From: Desmonostoc muscorum FACHB-395
GTDB taxonomy: Bacteria > Cyanobacteriota > Cyanobacteriia > Cyanobacteriales > Nostocaceae
Direction: 5' to 3'
Length of the DNA stretch: 64,000 bases
Assembly (NCBI RefSeq): GCF_014698035.1
Contig: NZ_JACJSF010000034.1
Span: 1-64,000 of the forward strand
Of this stretch, positions 14,924-24,313 are shown piece after piece. The notes under the pieces are model-generated. The model was given only the letters and a program-made list of their open reading frames with translations. It did not search any database and was not told the DNA's origin. A program made the position numbers and the translations under genes. The first letter of the stretch is position 1. The number at the start of each line of letters is the position of its first letter.

Positions 14924-15793
14924 TTAGGTTAGGTCTATTAGAAATTCTTGCATATACTGATTGACCAATTCCGGCTGTTCTTGCTGCACCCAATGACCAC
15001 AATCAGGAATATACTTGATTTGAAAGTTTCGGACATAAGCTGCGGTGTCATAGGTTAGTTCCTTGCCGAGTGCAGTGTCATTTTCTCCCCAAATCATCAG
15101 TGTTGGTACTTCCAGAACGCCCCAACTTGGATTTAGCATTCTCTGCTGAAAAATATTGCGGTAATAATTCAACATTGCTGTCAAGGCACCGCGTTTTGCC
15201 GCAGCATTTTTATATGCGTCAATATCCGCTTTGGTGAAAGCACTTTTGTTAACTGCTGTACCTTTAAAAGCTGTTTCAATAGCTTGGTAGTCGGAAGATT
15301 GTAAAAGTAATTCTGGTATCCACGGTAGTTGAAAGAGGAATATATAGTTGCTACGTAGCAACTGTTGGGGAGTGCGTAACCCTTGGGCAAATTTGGTAGG
15401 ATGAGGCAGGTTAAGAATAATTAATTGTTCTAACATTTCGGGGTGAGTGTATGCAAAATTCCAAGCGATCGCACCACCCCAATCATGTCCAACTAAAACA
15501 CATTTCTGGTATCCTAATCCTTTAATTACTCCCTCAATATCTTTGATAAATTCATCCATGACATAAGCTGATTGCTCATTTGGTTTATCACTATCGTTAT
15601 AACCACGCAAGTCAAGGGCGACAACTTTAAAATTTTGGGCAAATTCTGGTATTTGATGCCGCCAAGAGTACCAAAACTCAGGAAACCCATGCAACATCAA
15701 CATTAATGGCCCTTCACCTTGGGTAACATAGTGTAGTTTTACCCCATTGGTAGTTATATATTCGTGTTTCCAAGAAGTTTCGATTAGAGACAT
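14924..15793 (-). CDS. Alpha/beta hydrolase, epoxide-hydrolase-like (289 aa)
   Basis: HGFPEFWYSWRHQIPEF carries the oxyanion HGxP motif and the WYSWR block typical of epoxide hydrolases. LVGHDWGGAIAW has Asp as nucleophile instead of Ser, as in epoxide hydrolases and haloalkane dehalogenases. The acid and His are in the C-terminal part (WGENDTALGKE and CGHWVQQEQPE). A cap domain lies between. Full length. The substrate cannot be told from the sequence. Confidence 0.85.
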   Translation of the reverse strand: MSLIETSWKHEYITTNGVKLHYVTQGEGPLMLMLHGFPEFWYSWRHQIPEFAQNFKVVALDLRGYNDSDKPNEQSAYVMDEFIKDIEGVIKGLGYQKCVLVGHDWGGAIAWNFAYTHPEMLEQLIILNLPHPTKFAQGLRTPQQLLRSNYIFLFQLPWIPELLLQSSDYQAIETAFKGTAVNKSAFTKADIDAYKNAAAKRGALTAMLNYYRNIFQQRMLNPSWGVLEVPTLMIWGENDTALGKELTYDTAAYVRNFQIKYIPDCGHWVQQEQPELVNQYMQEFLIDLT

Positions 15794-16002
15794 AATTAAT
15801 CCAAATTCAGCATTAAAAAATACAAAATAATAATACCGTACTTTATAAATGTAATATTATTTTGAGAAGCCTCACATCTATTAAAAGACAGTATTACGAT
15901 GATAATTTTTTGCAAAAATATTAGACAATTTGCCCTGGGGTAGATATGAATTGTGGCTAAATTTTGGTAAATAAAAGATAGATATAATTCTTCCCAAATA
16001 CC

Positions 16003-16821
16003 ATGACACAACAGTTGACAAACCATGCTTCATTGTGGGTTGAGCGACTGGGACGATTTGGCTATGTTTCTAAGGGAGTAGTTTACGGTATAGTTGGACT
16101 ACTGGCAGCACAGGCGGCTTTTGGCACAGGTGGTAAAACAACTGATACCCAAGGCGCTCTCCAAACAATCGTCAACCAGCCATTTGGTAAATTTTTACTG
16201 GCTTTAGTTGCAATTGGCTTGATCGGATATGTAATCTGGCGTTTTGTACAGGCAATTAAAGACCCAGAAAAGAAAGGTAATGATGCCAAAGGTTTGGCAG
16301 TGCGAATTGGTTACGCAGTTAATGGCTTGATTTATGCAAGTTTAGCCTTAAGTGCTGTGAAAATCGTTATGGGTACAGGCAGCGCTAAAAACAGTAGTGA
16401 TTCTACTGAAGATTCGACAGCACGTTTGCTTTCTCAACCCTTTGGTGAATGGTTAGTTGGAACTGTAGGGGTGTTTGTAATTGCTCTAGGTTTCTATCAG
16501 TTTTATCAAGCTTTTAGTGGCAAATTTCGTAAAGAACTCAATTTAACTCAATTAAGCAACACACAAGCCCAATGGGTAATGAGGATTTCCAGATTTGGTT
16601 TGGCGGCACGGGGTATAGTATTTTGTATTATCGGTTGGTTTTTAATTGAAGCTGCAAGGCAATCTAACGCCGCTACCGCAGAAGGTTTGGATGAAGTATT
16701 ACAGACGCTAGCGCAACAGCCTAACGGAGCATGGCTTTTGGGTATTGTGGCGTTAGGTTTGGTTGCTTATGGAATTTACACAATAGTACAGGCGCGGTAT
16801 CGTCGGCTAGTCAATGTTTAG
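16003..16821 (+). CDS. DUF1206 membrane protein (272 aa)
   Basis: Three repeated two-helix units are seen, each starting with a motif like RxGRFGYVSKGVVYGIVG: near residues 13-50, 100-130 and 188-215. This internal threefold repeat with six membrane helices is the DUF1206 family, of unknown function. Gly-rich helices suggest tight packing. No operon partner is apparent: the upstream gene is divergent and the next gene lies 187 bases on, behind a repeat. Confidence 0.85.
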   Translation: MTQQLTNHASLWVERLGRFGYVSKGVVYGIVGLLAAQAAFGTGGKTTDTQGALQTIVNQPFGKFLLALVAIGLIGYVIWRFVQAIKDPEKKGNDAKGLAVRIGYAVNGLIYASLALSAVKIVMGTGSAKNSSDSTEDSTARLLSQPFGEWLVGTVGVFVIALGFYQFYQAFSGKFRKELNLTQLSNTQAQWVMRISRFGLAARGIVFCIIGWFLIEAARQSNAATAEGLDEVLQTLAQQPNGAWLLGIVALGLVAYGIYTIVQARYRRLVNV

Positions 16822-16856
16822 ATGGTGCGGTGCTGAGAATTTCAATTTATCAAACA

Positions 16857-16996
16857 GAATTCAGGAGTCAGGAGTCAGAATTCAGTTGGGTATTCTGTAC
16901 GATTGGTGGACGAATAATCGGGTTTAAAACCCCCACAAAATAAGAAAATTTGGCCTACTAATTGCTTCTGACTCCTGAATTCTGACCCCTGAATTC
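16857..16996. repeat. Inverted repeat with GAATTCAGGAGTCAG arms
   Basis: GAATTCAGGAGTCAGGAGTC at 16857 is mirrored by TTCTGACTCCTGAATTC and GACCCCTGAATTC ending at 16996. This is a dispersed-type inverted repeat about 140 bp long with no coding content. Confidence 0.6.
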
Positions 16997-17008
16997 TTCT
17001 TCAAAGAA

Positions 17009-18154
17009 ATGGCAATAATAGAAACCCGTGGTATCTGGCTGACTACTACTGATAGTAAAGTTCTCAGGTCAAAGGAACGTATTGCTGAGGCGATGAATTT
17101 TCTGGCTGAGACAGGATTTAATGTGGTGTTTCCCGTTGTTTGGAACAAGGCAGTAACTCTGTATCCTAGTCAAACAATGCGGGAGACATTTGGAGTCGAA
17201 ATTGACCCTATGTCTGTAGGCCGTGACCCTTTAGAAGAGGTGGTGGTTGAGGCGCGACGAGTTGGGTTAAAAGTAATTCCTTGGTTTGAATACGGTTTTG
17301 CTAGTTCTTACAATTTGAATGGCGGTGTACTTTTACAGAAAAAACCGGAATGGGCTGCGCGTGATTATAACGGTAATTTACTGAAGAAAAACGGCTTTGA
17401 GTGGTTGAATGCACTCGACTCACAGGTAGAGGAATTCTTCTTGAACTTGGTGCTGGAAGTTGCGAATAATTACGATGTGGATGGTATTCAAGGTGATGAT
17501 CGCTTCCCAGCATTCCCCTGTGAAGGTGGCTATGATGAGGGAACTGTCAGCCGCTATCGCCAAGAATTCGATCGCAATCCGCCGCAGAATCTCAAGGATA
17601 GGCAATGGTTACAGTGGCGTGCAGATATTCTTACTAACTTTTTGGCGCGTCTCTACAGGGAGGTGAAAGCAGTTAATCCTAATTTGCTAGTAGCGATCGC
17701 ACCTAATATCCATGATTGGGCATTCCAGGAATATCTGCAAGACTCACCCACATGGCTGAAGCGGGGAATTGTTGATATGATTCAGCCGCAGATTTATCGC
17801 CGTGACTTTAGGAGTTACGCTGCGATCGCTGATAAACTAGTAAACCAGCAGTTCACAGATGCGACGTTGCCGAAGTTAGCACCGGGAATACTGATGAAAC
17901 TTGGTAGTTATTGTATTAGTCCAGAATATCTGGTGCAGGCAATTGAATACAATCGCCAACTTGGGATTCAAGGAGAGGTATTCTTTTTTTACGAAGGTTT
18001 GCGCGAAAATAACAATACCCTAGCTAAAGTTTTGCGAAATGGCCCCTATGCTAAGTCTGCATCATTTCCTACTCTGTCAGATTTGAGTGCGGGTGGTGTG
18101 AGTAATAGGAAGTCATCTTCAATTTGGCAAAGGTTGTTAAAAAAGATTTTTTAA
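17009..18154 (+). CDS. GHL10/DUF187-type family 10 glycosylhydrolase (381 aa)
   Basis: A (beta/alpha)8-barrel hydrolase-like protein. It starts IETRGIWLTTTDS and contains NVVFPVVWN, KVIPWFEYGFA, DGIQGDDRF and VDMIQPQIYRRDF blocks typical of the GHL10 family. The acidic residues in WFEYG and GDDRF are likely catalytic. There is no clear signal peptide, although many relatives are exported. The C-terminal 25 residues are basic and divergent. A DUF2358 gene follows after 12 bases and is probably cotranscribed. The substrate is unknown; peptidoglycan or exopolysaccharide has been suggested for relatives. Confidence 0.8.
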   Translation: MAIIETRGIWLTTTDSKVLRSKERIAEAMNFLAETGFNVVFPVVWNKAVTLYPSQTMRETFGVEIDPMSVGRDPLEEVVVEARRVGLKVIPWFEYGFASSYNLNGGVLLQKKPEWAARDYNGNLLKKNGFEWLNALDSQVEEFFLNLVLEVANNYDVDGIQGDDRFPAFPCEGGYDEGTVSRYRQEFDRNPPQNLKDRQWLQWRADILTNFLARLYREVKAVNPNLLVAIAPNIHDWAFQEYLQDSPTWLKRGIVDMIQPQIYRRDFRSYAAIADKLVNQQFTDATLPKLAPGILMKLGSYCISPEYLVQAIEYNRQLGIQGEVFFFYEGLRENNNTLAKVLRNGPYAKSASFPTLSDLSAGGVSNRKSSSIWQRLLKKIF

Positions 18155-18166
18155 GGGAAAAGGCGC

Positions 18167-18598
18167 GTGGAATCTCAATTATCATTAGAACAAGTAATTA
18201 AAACTTTAAAAGAGGATTTACCAACACTTTTTGAAAAAGATATTTCTTATGATATTTATACACAGGATATCTATTTTAAAGACCCGGTAAATACATTCAA
18301 ATACAAATTTAACTATCGCATTATATTTTGGACATTGCGATTTCACGCTCGGCTATTTTTTACCCAAATTTACTTTGATGTACATGAAGTATCTCAGTCA
18401 GCCGAAGATACGATTTTAGCAAAGTGGACGGTGCGGGGAGTGTTACGCGTTCCTTGGAAAGCTGGTTTGCTTTTTAATGGCTATTCAACGTATAAATTAA
18501 ACCAAGATAATTTGATCTACGAACATATTGACACTTGGGATAGAAAGCCAGGGGAGATTCTACGGCAGTTTTGGCAAAGGGGAGAAACAACTAATTAG
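18167..18598 (+). CDS. DUF2358 protein (143 aa)
   Basis: The gene starts with GTG behind an AAGGGAAAAGG ribosome site. The sequence FEKDISYDIYTQDIYFKDP with downstream LFFTQIYFDVHEV and IDTWDRKPGEILRQF is the DUF2358 family found in cyanobacteria and plastids. It probably has an NTF2-like fold. Function is unknown. It lies directly behind the GHL10 gene. Confidence 0.8.
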   Translation: MESQLSLEQVIKTLKEDLPTLFEKDISYDIYTQDIYFKDPVNTFKYKFNYRIIFWTLRFHARLFFTQIYFDVHEVSQSAEDTILAKWTVRGVLRVPWKAGLLFNGYSTYKLNQDNLIYEHIDTWDRKPGEILRQFWQRGETTN

Positions 18599-18689
18599 AT
18601 ACATGGTGAATTATAATGATAAAAGAAAGTTAACATAATAAAACACAATAACTATTTCTTTATACTAAGTGCAGTTTCATCTACTCAAG

Positions 18690-19706
18690 CTATGATATTG
18701 CTTCTACTGTAAGTTCTTCTTCAAGAATAGTGAATTTTTGTAATTTACCTTTAATTTTACTAGCACTTTTAGTATTGAATTGATATATATTAACAGTAAT
18801 AATAAAATATGTTTTTCCATTAAAAAAGATTCTGACTGGAAAATTAGAGTTTCCAGAATTTGTAACTATATCTATTTCAGCACTATCAAAATTGAATAAG
18901 AATAAATAGCCTATAGATTTATTGTAATCATTTGCATATTTAACTATTTGTTTGAAGCCATCTATTATTCTATTCTTACCATAATTATTATTATTTCTAT
19001 CAAAAATTTTGACTTCTAGTACTAATGGATCTTTGGTATTTAAAAGACTTACTATATCTGCTTCACCCGATGGCGATGGAGGTTGTGATAATGGATAATC
19101 AATACCTTGGTCAAATAGAAACTTTCTTAAATCTTTATCTAAAACTTTTTCTTGTTTACCTTGTTTATCTGGATTACCTTGATTATCCTCATAAAGTTTG
19201 CGAAGTTCCTCTTTAAAAAACCATTCACATCGTTGCTTGTATTTTTCTAACAAATATAAAACTGTACTACTCTCATCAAGTTTATCTTGGATGTAATATA
19301 CTAATGGATCAATATATTGAGATACAAACAATCTTGGTCTTTCTGATGGCTGCGTAGTGCCATCAATCACAGAGGAATTTAAATATAAAGGTGTATCATC
19401 TTCTTGTAAGATTTTTAATAAATTATAGTGATATATCACACGCTCAGTTTCATCTAGAAACTTTTTATTTTCAAATATAGAAAAAAGCATCCCACCTCTT
19501 AATGCATCTCTACATTTTTCTCTAGGATTAATTCCAAAACTATTAGTTACTATTTGTAACTCTAATAATATAGAGTTGAGAAGGGATGTATTTTCTAATT
19601 TTCCTAAAAAATAATCTAGTTGTCTATGTAGTTGATTATAATGTGCATTAGCAACTCTGTTTCTCCATTCTTCAATATTATTATATAGAGATTTATTAAT
19701 ATACAT
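18690..19706 (-). CDS. AT-rich orphan PD-(D/E)XK-like protein (338 aa)
   Basis: The C-terminal third contains GEADIVSLLNTKDPLVLEVKIF: an acidic residue (D of EADIV), then E-x-K, with a conserved-type Lys/Arg-rich helix after it (IDGFKQIVKYAND). This is the layout of PD-(D/E)XK nuclease folds. The N-terminal two thirds are helical and not recognised. The coding sequence is markedly richer in A+T than neighbouring genes, suggesting recent acquisition. It stands alone between the DUF2358 gene and uvrA with no methylase or helicase nearby. A defence or DNA-processing nuclease is one possibility; confidence in the fold is moderate. Confidence 0.55.
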   Translation of the reverse strand: MYINKSLYNNIEEWRNRVANAHYNQLHRQLDYFLGKLENTSLLNSILLELQIVTNSFGINPREKCRDALRGGMLFSIFENKKFLDETERVIYHYNLLKILQEDDTPLYLNSSVIDGTTQPSERPRLFVSQYIDPLVYYIQDKLDESSTVLYLLEKYKQRCEWFFKEELRKLYEDNQGNPDKQGKQEKVLDKDLRKFLFDQGIDYPLSQPPSPSGEADIVSLLNTKDPLVLEVKIFDRNNNNYGKNRIIDGFKQIVKYANDYNKSIGYLFLFNFDSAEIDIVTNSGNSNFPVRIFFNGKTYFIITVNIYQFNTKSASKIKGKLQKFTILEEELTVEAIS

Positions 19707-19820
19707 TTTGAGATTTCTAGAAAAGAATTAGATTCAATTATAAGGTGCATTAAAGTGAAGCCAAAGACACCATTTTCAAATTACTGTATCAGGTGTGTTA
19801 GGTTTCACTAAAGCACCGTA

Positions 19821-22709
19821 CTATTTTTTTACCGCAGGATACTGTTTCAACACCTGCTTTAAATATTGCCCAGTATAAGACCTGGGATTTTTTGCAACTT
19901 CCTCCGGTGTACCCACAGCAATCAATTCTCCTCCTTTGTCGCCACCTTCTGGCCCCAAATCTATTACCCAGTCAGAACAACGAATTACATCTAAGTTGTG
20001 TTCAATTACTAAAATTGAATTACCTTTATCTACCAATCTTTGCAACACATCTAATAATTTGTGAACATCGTAAAAAGATAACCCTGTTGTCGGTTCATCG
20101 ATTAAATAAAGTGTCTTTCCTGTGGCGCGTCGAGATAGTTCTGTTGCTAATTTTACCCGTTGCGCTTCACCACCAGATAAGGTAGTCGCAGGTTGTCCTA
20201 ATTGGACATAACCCAAGCCGACATCAAATAAAGTTTGCAAACGCGCGATCGCTTTGGGTATATTCTGGAAAAAGTCTAAACTTTCCTCAACTGTCATTCT
20301 CAGTACATCAGAAATTGACTTATCTTTGTACTTCACTTGCAAAGTTTCGCGGTTGTATCTTGCACCTTTACAAATTTCGCATTGCACGTAAACATCAGGG
20401 AGAAAGTTCATTTCAATAACATTTACACCCTGTCCGCTACAAGCTTCGCAACGTCCACCTTTAACGTTGAAGGAAAATTGTCCAGGTTTGTAACCCCTAG
20501 CTTTGGCTTCTACTGTTTGGGAAAATACATCTCGAATGGCATCGAAAATTCCTGTGTAAGTTGCAGGGTTAGAACGTGGTGTGCGTCCAATGGGAGATTG
20601 ATCGATAACGATCGCTTTATCAATCGCGTTTAATCCCTGAATTTTATCCAAATGTCGGGGTAAGGGAACTTTCTTAGTTAAATGGTGTTGCAGAGATGGG
20701 TACAGTAATTCGTTAATCAGGGTAGATTTGCCAGAACCAGACACACCAGTGATGGAGACGAGTTTACCTAATGGAATGTCTACATCTATATTCTGTAAAT
20801 TGTTGCGATGGGCATTTTTAATTCCCAAACTGCGCCCATTTCCTTCTCGGCGTTCTGCTGGTGTGGTAATTACTCGCCTTCCTGATAAATATGCACCCGT
20901 CAAGGAATCTTCTGCTGCTAATAATGCCTCAAAATCACCTTGGGCGATAATATTTCCGCCGTGAATTCCTGCACCGGGGCCGATATCAACAATGTGGTTA
21001 GCTGCGCGAATTGTTTCTTCATCGTGTTCAACGACAATCAATGTATTACCTAAATCGCGCAATTTAGTTAAGGTTTTGAGCAACCTGCCATTATCTCGTT
21101 GATGCAAACCAATACTCGGTTCATCTAAAACGTAGAGAACTCCTGTTAATCCAGAACCAATTTGCGTTGCTAGACGAATCCGTTGGGCTTCGCCACCGGA
21201 AAGGGTCATGGCGGGACGGTCAAGGGTGAGATAATCTAAACCTACATCCAACAAGAATTGCAATCTGGCTTTGATTTCTCTCAGGACTAAATCAGCAATT
21301 TGTAACTGGCGATCGCTCAACTTAAATTGCTCAATTCTCTCCCGACAATCCCGAATTGATACGGTAGTCAATTCTAAAATTCCATATTGTCCCAACTTCA
21401 CCGCCAAGGCTTCCGGTTTTAACCGTTTACCCTTACAAACTTCACACGGCTGATCGATTAAATACTGCTCTAATTTTTGTTTAATTAATTCCGAACCACC
21501 TTCATATTGGCGTTGCAAAATTGGAATAGCACCTTTAAAACTCTGCTTCCTTTGAGCTTCTGCGGCTCGTTCATCTTTCTCGCCAAACAAAATAATTTGC
21601 TGCTGCTCTTCTGTCAGCTTGCTCCAATTTGTCTGTAACTCAAATCCATAAATCTGCCCCACGCTATAAAGTAATTCCAAGTAATAAGAATTATCTTTTT
21701 CTGACCAAGGCGCGATCGCAGCATAAACTGGCGCTTCCCAGTCGGGTACAATCAAGTCTGGCGCAAATCTTCTTAAAGTCCCGATGCCATGACAGTGTGG
21801 ACAAGCACCATAAGGCGAGTTAAAGGAGAACAATCGCGGTGATAGTTCCTCCATTACCGCGCCATGTTCTGGACAGGCAAAATTTTCCGAAAATACTAAC
21901 TCTTCTTCTTTTTCTTGTCCGTCGTCACCAAGTAGACTCACCAGAATGGCTGCAATCCCACCCGATTGCTTGAGACATGTAGACAGGGAATCAACCAAAC
22001 GCTCTTGGATATCAGCCTTTTTCACCAAGCGGTCAATTACCACTTCGATGGTGTGGGTAAAATTTTTATCCAATTCAATAGAATCTGACAGTTCGCGGAT
22101 CTCGCCATTGATCCGCACGCGGACAAAACCTTGAGAAGCCAGACTTGACAAAAGCTTACGATGTGTGCCTTTTTTCCCCCTGACAACGGGTGCAAGAATT
22201 TGGAAGCGGGTGCGATCTGGTAATTCCATGATGCGATCGCACATCTCATCGATTGTCTGGGGTGCAATACAGCGATCGCATATCGGACAATGGGGTTCAC
22301 CAGCCCGACCAAATAACAGCCGCAAATAGTCGTAAATCTCTGTAACTGTACCCACAGTGGAACGGGGGTTATGAGACGTTGACTTTTGGTCAATAGAAAT
22401 TGCTGGACTTAAGCCTTCAATGGCTTCTACATCCGGCTTATCCAGTTGTCCTAAAAATTGCCGTGCGTAGGCGCTGAGGGATTCGACATAGCGACGTTGC
22501 CCTTCAGCGAAAATGGTATCAAAGGCTAGGGAAGACTTACCAGAACCAGAAACGCCAGTGAATACGATTAAGCGATCGCGTGGCAATTCCAAGTCAATAT
22601 TTTTCAGATTATGCTGCCTAGCACCCCGAATCCGAATGGTATTCTGGCTGTTGTGGCTGGGGTACGGAAGATGTCCATTCAAGGATGCTGCTAGCTGTTT
22701 GTCTGACAT
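19821..22709 (-). CDS. uvrA: Excinuclease ABC subunit A
   Basis: The DNA-damage sensor of nucleotide excision repair. It has two ABC ATPase modules, with Walker A GVSGSGKSS near residue 54 and GVSGSGKST near residue 645. The signature motifs are LSGGEAQRIRLA and LSGGEAQRVKLA. Zinc-finger cysteines lie in CPICDRC, CPEHG/CPHCHG and CEACSGQG/CEICKG. The 962-aa length is normal for full-length UvrA. It is a single gene on the minus strand with its own promoter region upstream. Confidence 0.97.
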   Translation of the reverse strand: MSDKQLAASLNGHLPYPSHNSQNTIRIRGARQHNLKNIDLELPRDRLIVFTGVSGSGKSSLAFDTIFAEGQRRYVESLSAYARQFLGQLDKPDVEAIEGLSPAISIDQKSTSHNPRSTVGTVTEIYDYLRLLFGRAGEPHCPICDRCIAPQTIDEMCDRIMELPDRTRFQILAPVVRGKKGTHRKLLSSLASQGFVRVRINGEIRELSDSIELDKNFTHTIEVVIDRLVKKADIQERLVDSLSTCLKQSGGIAAILVSLLGDDGQEKEEELVFSENFACPEHGAVMEELSPRLFSFNSPYGACPHCHGIGTLRRFAPDLIVPDWEAPVYAAIAPWSEKDNSYYLELLYSVGQIYGFELQTNWSKLTEEQQQIILFGEKDERAAEAQRKQSFKGAIPILQRQYEGGSELIKQKLEQYLIDQPCEVCKGKRLKPEALAVKLGQYGILELTTVSIRDCRERIEQFKLSDRQLQIADLVLREIKARLQFLLDVGLDYLTLDRPAMTLSGGEAQRIRLATQIGSGLTGVLYVLDEPSIGLHQRDNGRLLKTLTKLRDLGNTLIVVEHDEETIRAANHIVDIGPGAGIHGGNIIAQGDFEALLAAEDSLTGAYLSGRRVITTPAERREGNGRSLGIKNAHRNNLQNIDVDIPLGKLVSITGVSGSGKSTLINELLYPSLQHHLTKKVPLPRHLDKIQGLNAIDKAIVIDQSPIGRTPRSNPATYTGIFDAIRDVFSQTVEAKARGYKPGQFSFNVKGGRCEACSGQGVNVIEMNFLPDVYVQCEICKGARYNRETLQVKYKDKSISDVLRMTVEESLDFFQNIPKAIARLQTLFDVGLGYVQLGQPATTLSGGEAQRVKLATELSRRATGKTLYLIDEPTTGLSFYDVHKLLDVLQRLVDKGNSILVIEHNLDVIRCSDWVIDLGPEGGDKGGELIAVGTPEEVAKNPRSYTGQYLKQVLKQYPAVKK

Positions 22710-22885
22710 ATTGGGCGGCGAAGAAGGAGTTTCTTATGAAACAGTCCTTAATAATACTATCTTTAATTAGTTTATAGTAGAACAATCGTACTGTTTTAGT
22801 TAGTTATCCTTCCAGATTCATAGCGCAGACATCCTTAAGAGTCAGCTAATTTGGAAGCATCCCGATTAAATATCCTTCTTAGGGC

Positions 22886-23047
22886 ATGGTATCGCAAATC
22901 CAACCGCCGACCCAGCCAGAGGTCATCTACCTAGATAGTGACGGACAATTAGTTGCTAATAATACCATACAGATTCGCTGGATTGTAGAAATTAAGCCAA
23001 ATATAGAGCGGCTATTTGCTGACTTAACTGGGAACTTCAAGCTTTGA
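22886..23047 (+). pseudogene. Truncated Uma2-family endonuclease start (53 aa)
   Basis: A 53-codon frame begins MVSQIQPPTQPEVIYLDSDG and continues with NNTIQIRWIVEIKPNIERLF. This closely resembles the N-terminus of the abundant cyanobacterial Uma2 family (PD-(D/E)XK fold). The frame ends where the 42-bp tandem array begins, and no catalytic part is found downstream. It is therefore a gene fragment cut by the repeat region. Confidence 0.6.
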
Positions 23048-23266
23048 ACTCGGAACTTCGACCTTTTTACTCGGCTCTTGGTGTTTGGAACTCGGAACTT
23101 CGACCTTTTTGCTCGGTCATTCGTGTTCGGAACTCGGAAGTTCGACCTTTTTGCTCGGTCATTCGTGTTCGGAACTCGGAAGTTCGACCTTTTTGCTCGG
23201 TCATTCGTGTTCGGAACTCGGAATTTCAACCTTTTTGCTCGATCATTCGTGTTCGGAACTCGAAAC
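23046..23266. repeat. 42-bp tandem repeat (minisatellite), five copies plus a partial
   Basis: Copies start at 23046, 23088, 23130, 23172 and 23214, each beginning GAACTCGGAA and containing CGACCTTTTTGCTCGG or a variant. A broken sixth copy begins at 23256. The middle copies are identical. Since 42 is divisible by three, several frames stay open through it, but none is a credible gene. Units are contiguous, so this is not a CRISPR array. Confidence 0.9.
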
Positions 23267-23545
23267 ACCGAGTTCAGAACTGCGATATCTTCTCTGCGAG
23301 ACGTTACGCGAACGATGGGCTTCGCCTACGCATTTCTTTTTTAGCGAGCGATCGCTCCACCTCTATATTTAAACTTTGCGAGGTGGTTGAAGTACAATGA
23401 CTTAGAAGCTTACTGTGTAATCTCTTCAGCTTTATTCGTCAGGACTTACGCATTGAAAACCTGAAACCTCGTTCCCCTTTGGCGCAATCAAGTAAAAATT
23501 AAAAATTATAAAATACAAATTTGGTAGGGTATGTTAGCACGGAGA
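23267..23545. other. Spacer with a palindromic cyanobacterial repeat
   Basis: No gene. At 23291-23332 lies a TCTGCGAGACGTTACGCGAA-type unit followed by GGGCTTCGCCTACGC, a dispersed palindromic motif. A GCGATCGC word follows at about 23347. Nothing else stands out. Confidence 0.4.
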
Positions 23546-24172
23546 CTACGAATTACGGACTAAATAAGCTAGACGTTTTAACACTTTTACCACAGTATCT
23601 AGGTCATCTCCACGATTGAGCGACAGTGTATAAGATAATGCATATCTTGGTGTATCCTGTTTCGTCAACTTAATAAATTGAAATTCTCGACCATTGGTTA
23701 CAAAACCAAACGTAGGTTTATCATTACCAGGATTAGCCAACATATAAGCTAATGCTTGAGAAATTGCTACCTCTAAAGAATATTCTGCTCGTTTTGCCTC
23801 AACAACGAGAACCCAAAATGGAGGATGAAACACCAAGATATCAATACGTCCTCTAATAATTGTGCCTTCATCTTCAGAAGAAATTCTGACCTCTTCTTCT
23901 GACGCAATGTAAAAAGGCGGTTGATAAAAACCTGCTAGACGCAATAGTGGAGATAGCACCACCATTTTGACTACAGGTTCTAAAATTTGGTAGCGTGATA
24001 AATGCAAATATTCTGCCTTGACTTCGTTGAGAGATTGCTTTTCTAAATCACTCAACTCAGGTAAATCTTGCTGCCACTCTGAAAAAAACTGTTCGTTGTC
24101 TGCACGTTGTAGCCCAAATTGATCGATGAGTTGGGCTAAGGTTATATCTCTTCCTTGAATAAATTGAACCAT
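23546..24172 (-). CDS. HsdR_N-like restriction-fold protein (208 aa)
   Basis: The core IRGRIDILVFHPPFWVLVVE followed by AKRAEYSLEVAISQALAYML has Asp, then E-x-K, and the downstream Gln helix of the PD-(D/E)XK fold, as in type I restriction R-subunit N-termini. There is no helicase domain and the whole gene is only 208 codons. Stand-alone proteins like this are widespread in cyanobacteria; their role is unsettled. It lies near a truncated Uma2 gene of similar fold but is not in an operon with it. Confidence 0.7.
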   Translation of the reverse strand: MVQFIQGRDITLAQLIDQFGLQRADNEQFFSEWQQDLPELSDLEKQSLNEVKAEYLHLSRYQILEPVVKMVVLSPLLRLAGFYQPPFYIASEEEVRISSEDEGTIIRGRIDILVFHPPFWVLVVEAKRAEYSLEVAISQALAYMLANPGNDKPTFGFVTNGREFQFIKLTKQDTPRYALSYTLSLNRGDDLDTVVKVLKRLAYLVRNS

Positions 24173-24313
24173 TGTTGATCCTTTTAGTTATAGCAATTCA
24201 AAAAATGTTTGCGATAGATTACCCCACCCTAACCCTCCCTTTAGAAAGGTACTCGTGTAGTCTATTCAATTGGAAACGACTGTAATCCTTAGCCAGATGC
24301 AACCTAATTAATC

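Noticed and set aside
23046-23266. CRISPR array
   Set aside because: Repeats are directly contiguous with no spacers, and no cas gene is nearby.
23044-23400. Repeat-peptide frames on both strands over the 42-bp array
   Set aside because: Open only because the unit is a multiple of three; no ribosome site or conserved domain.
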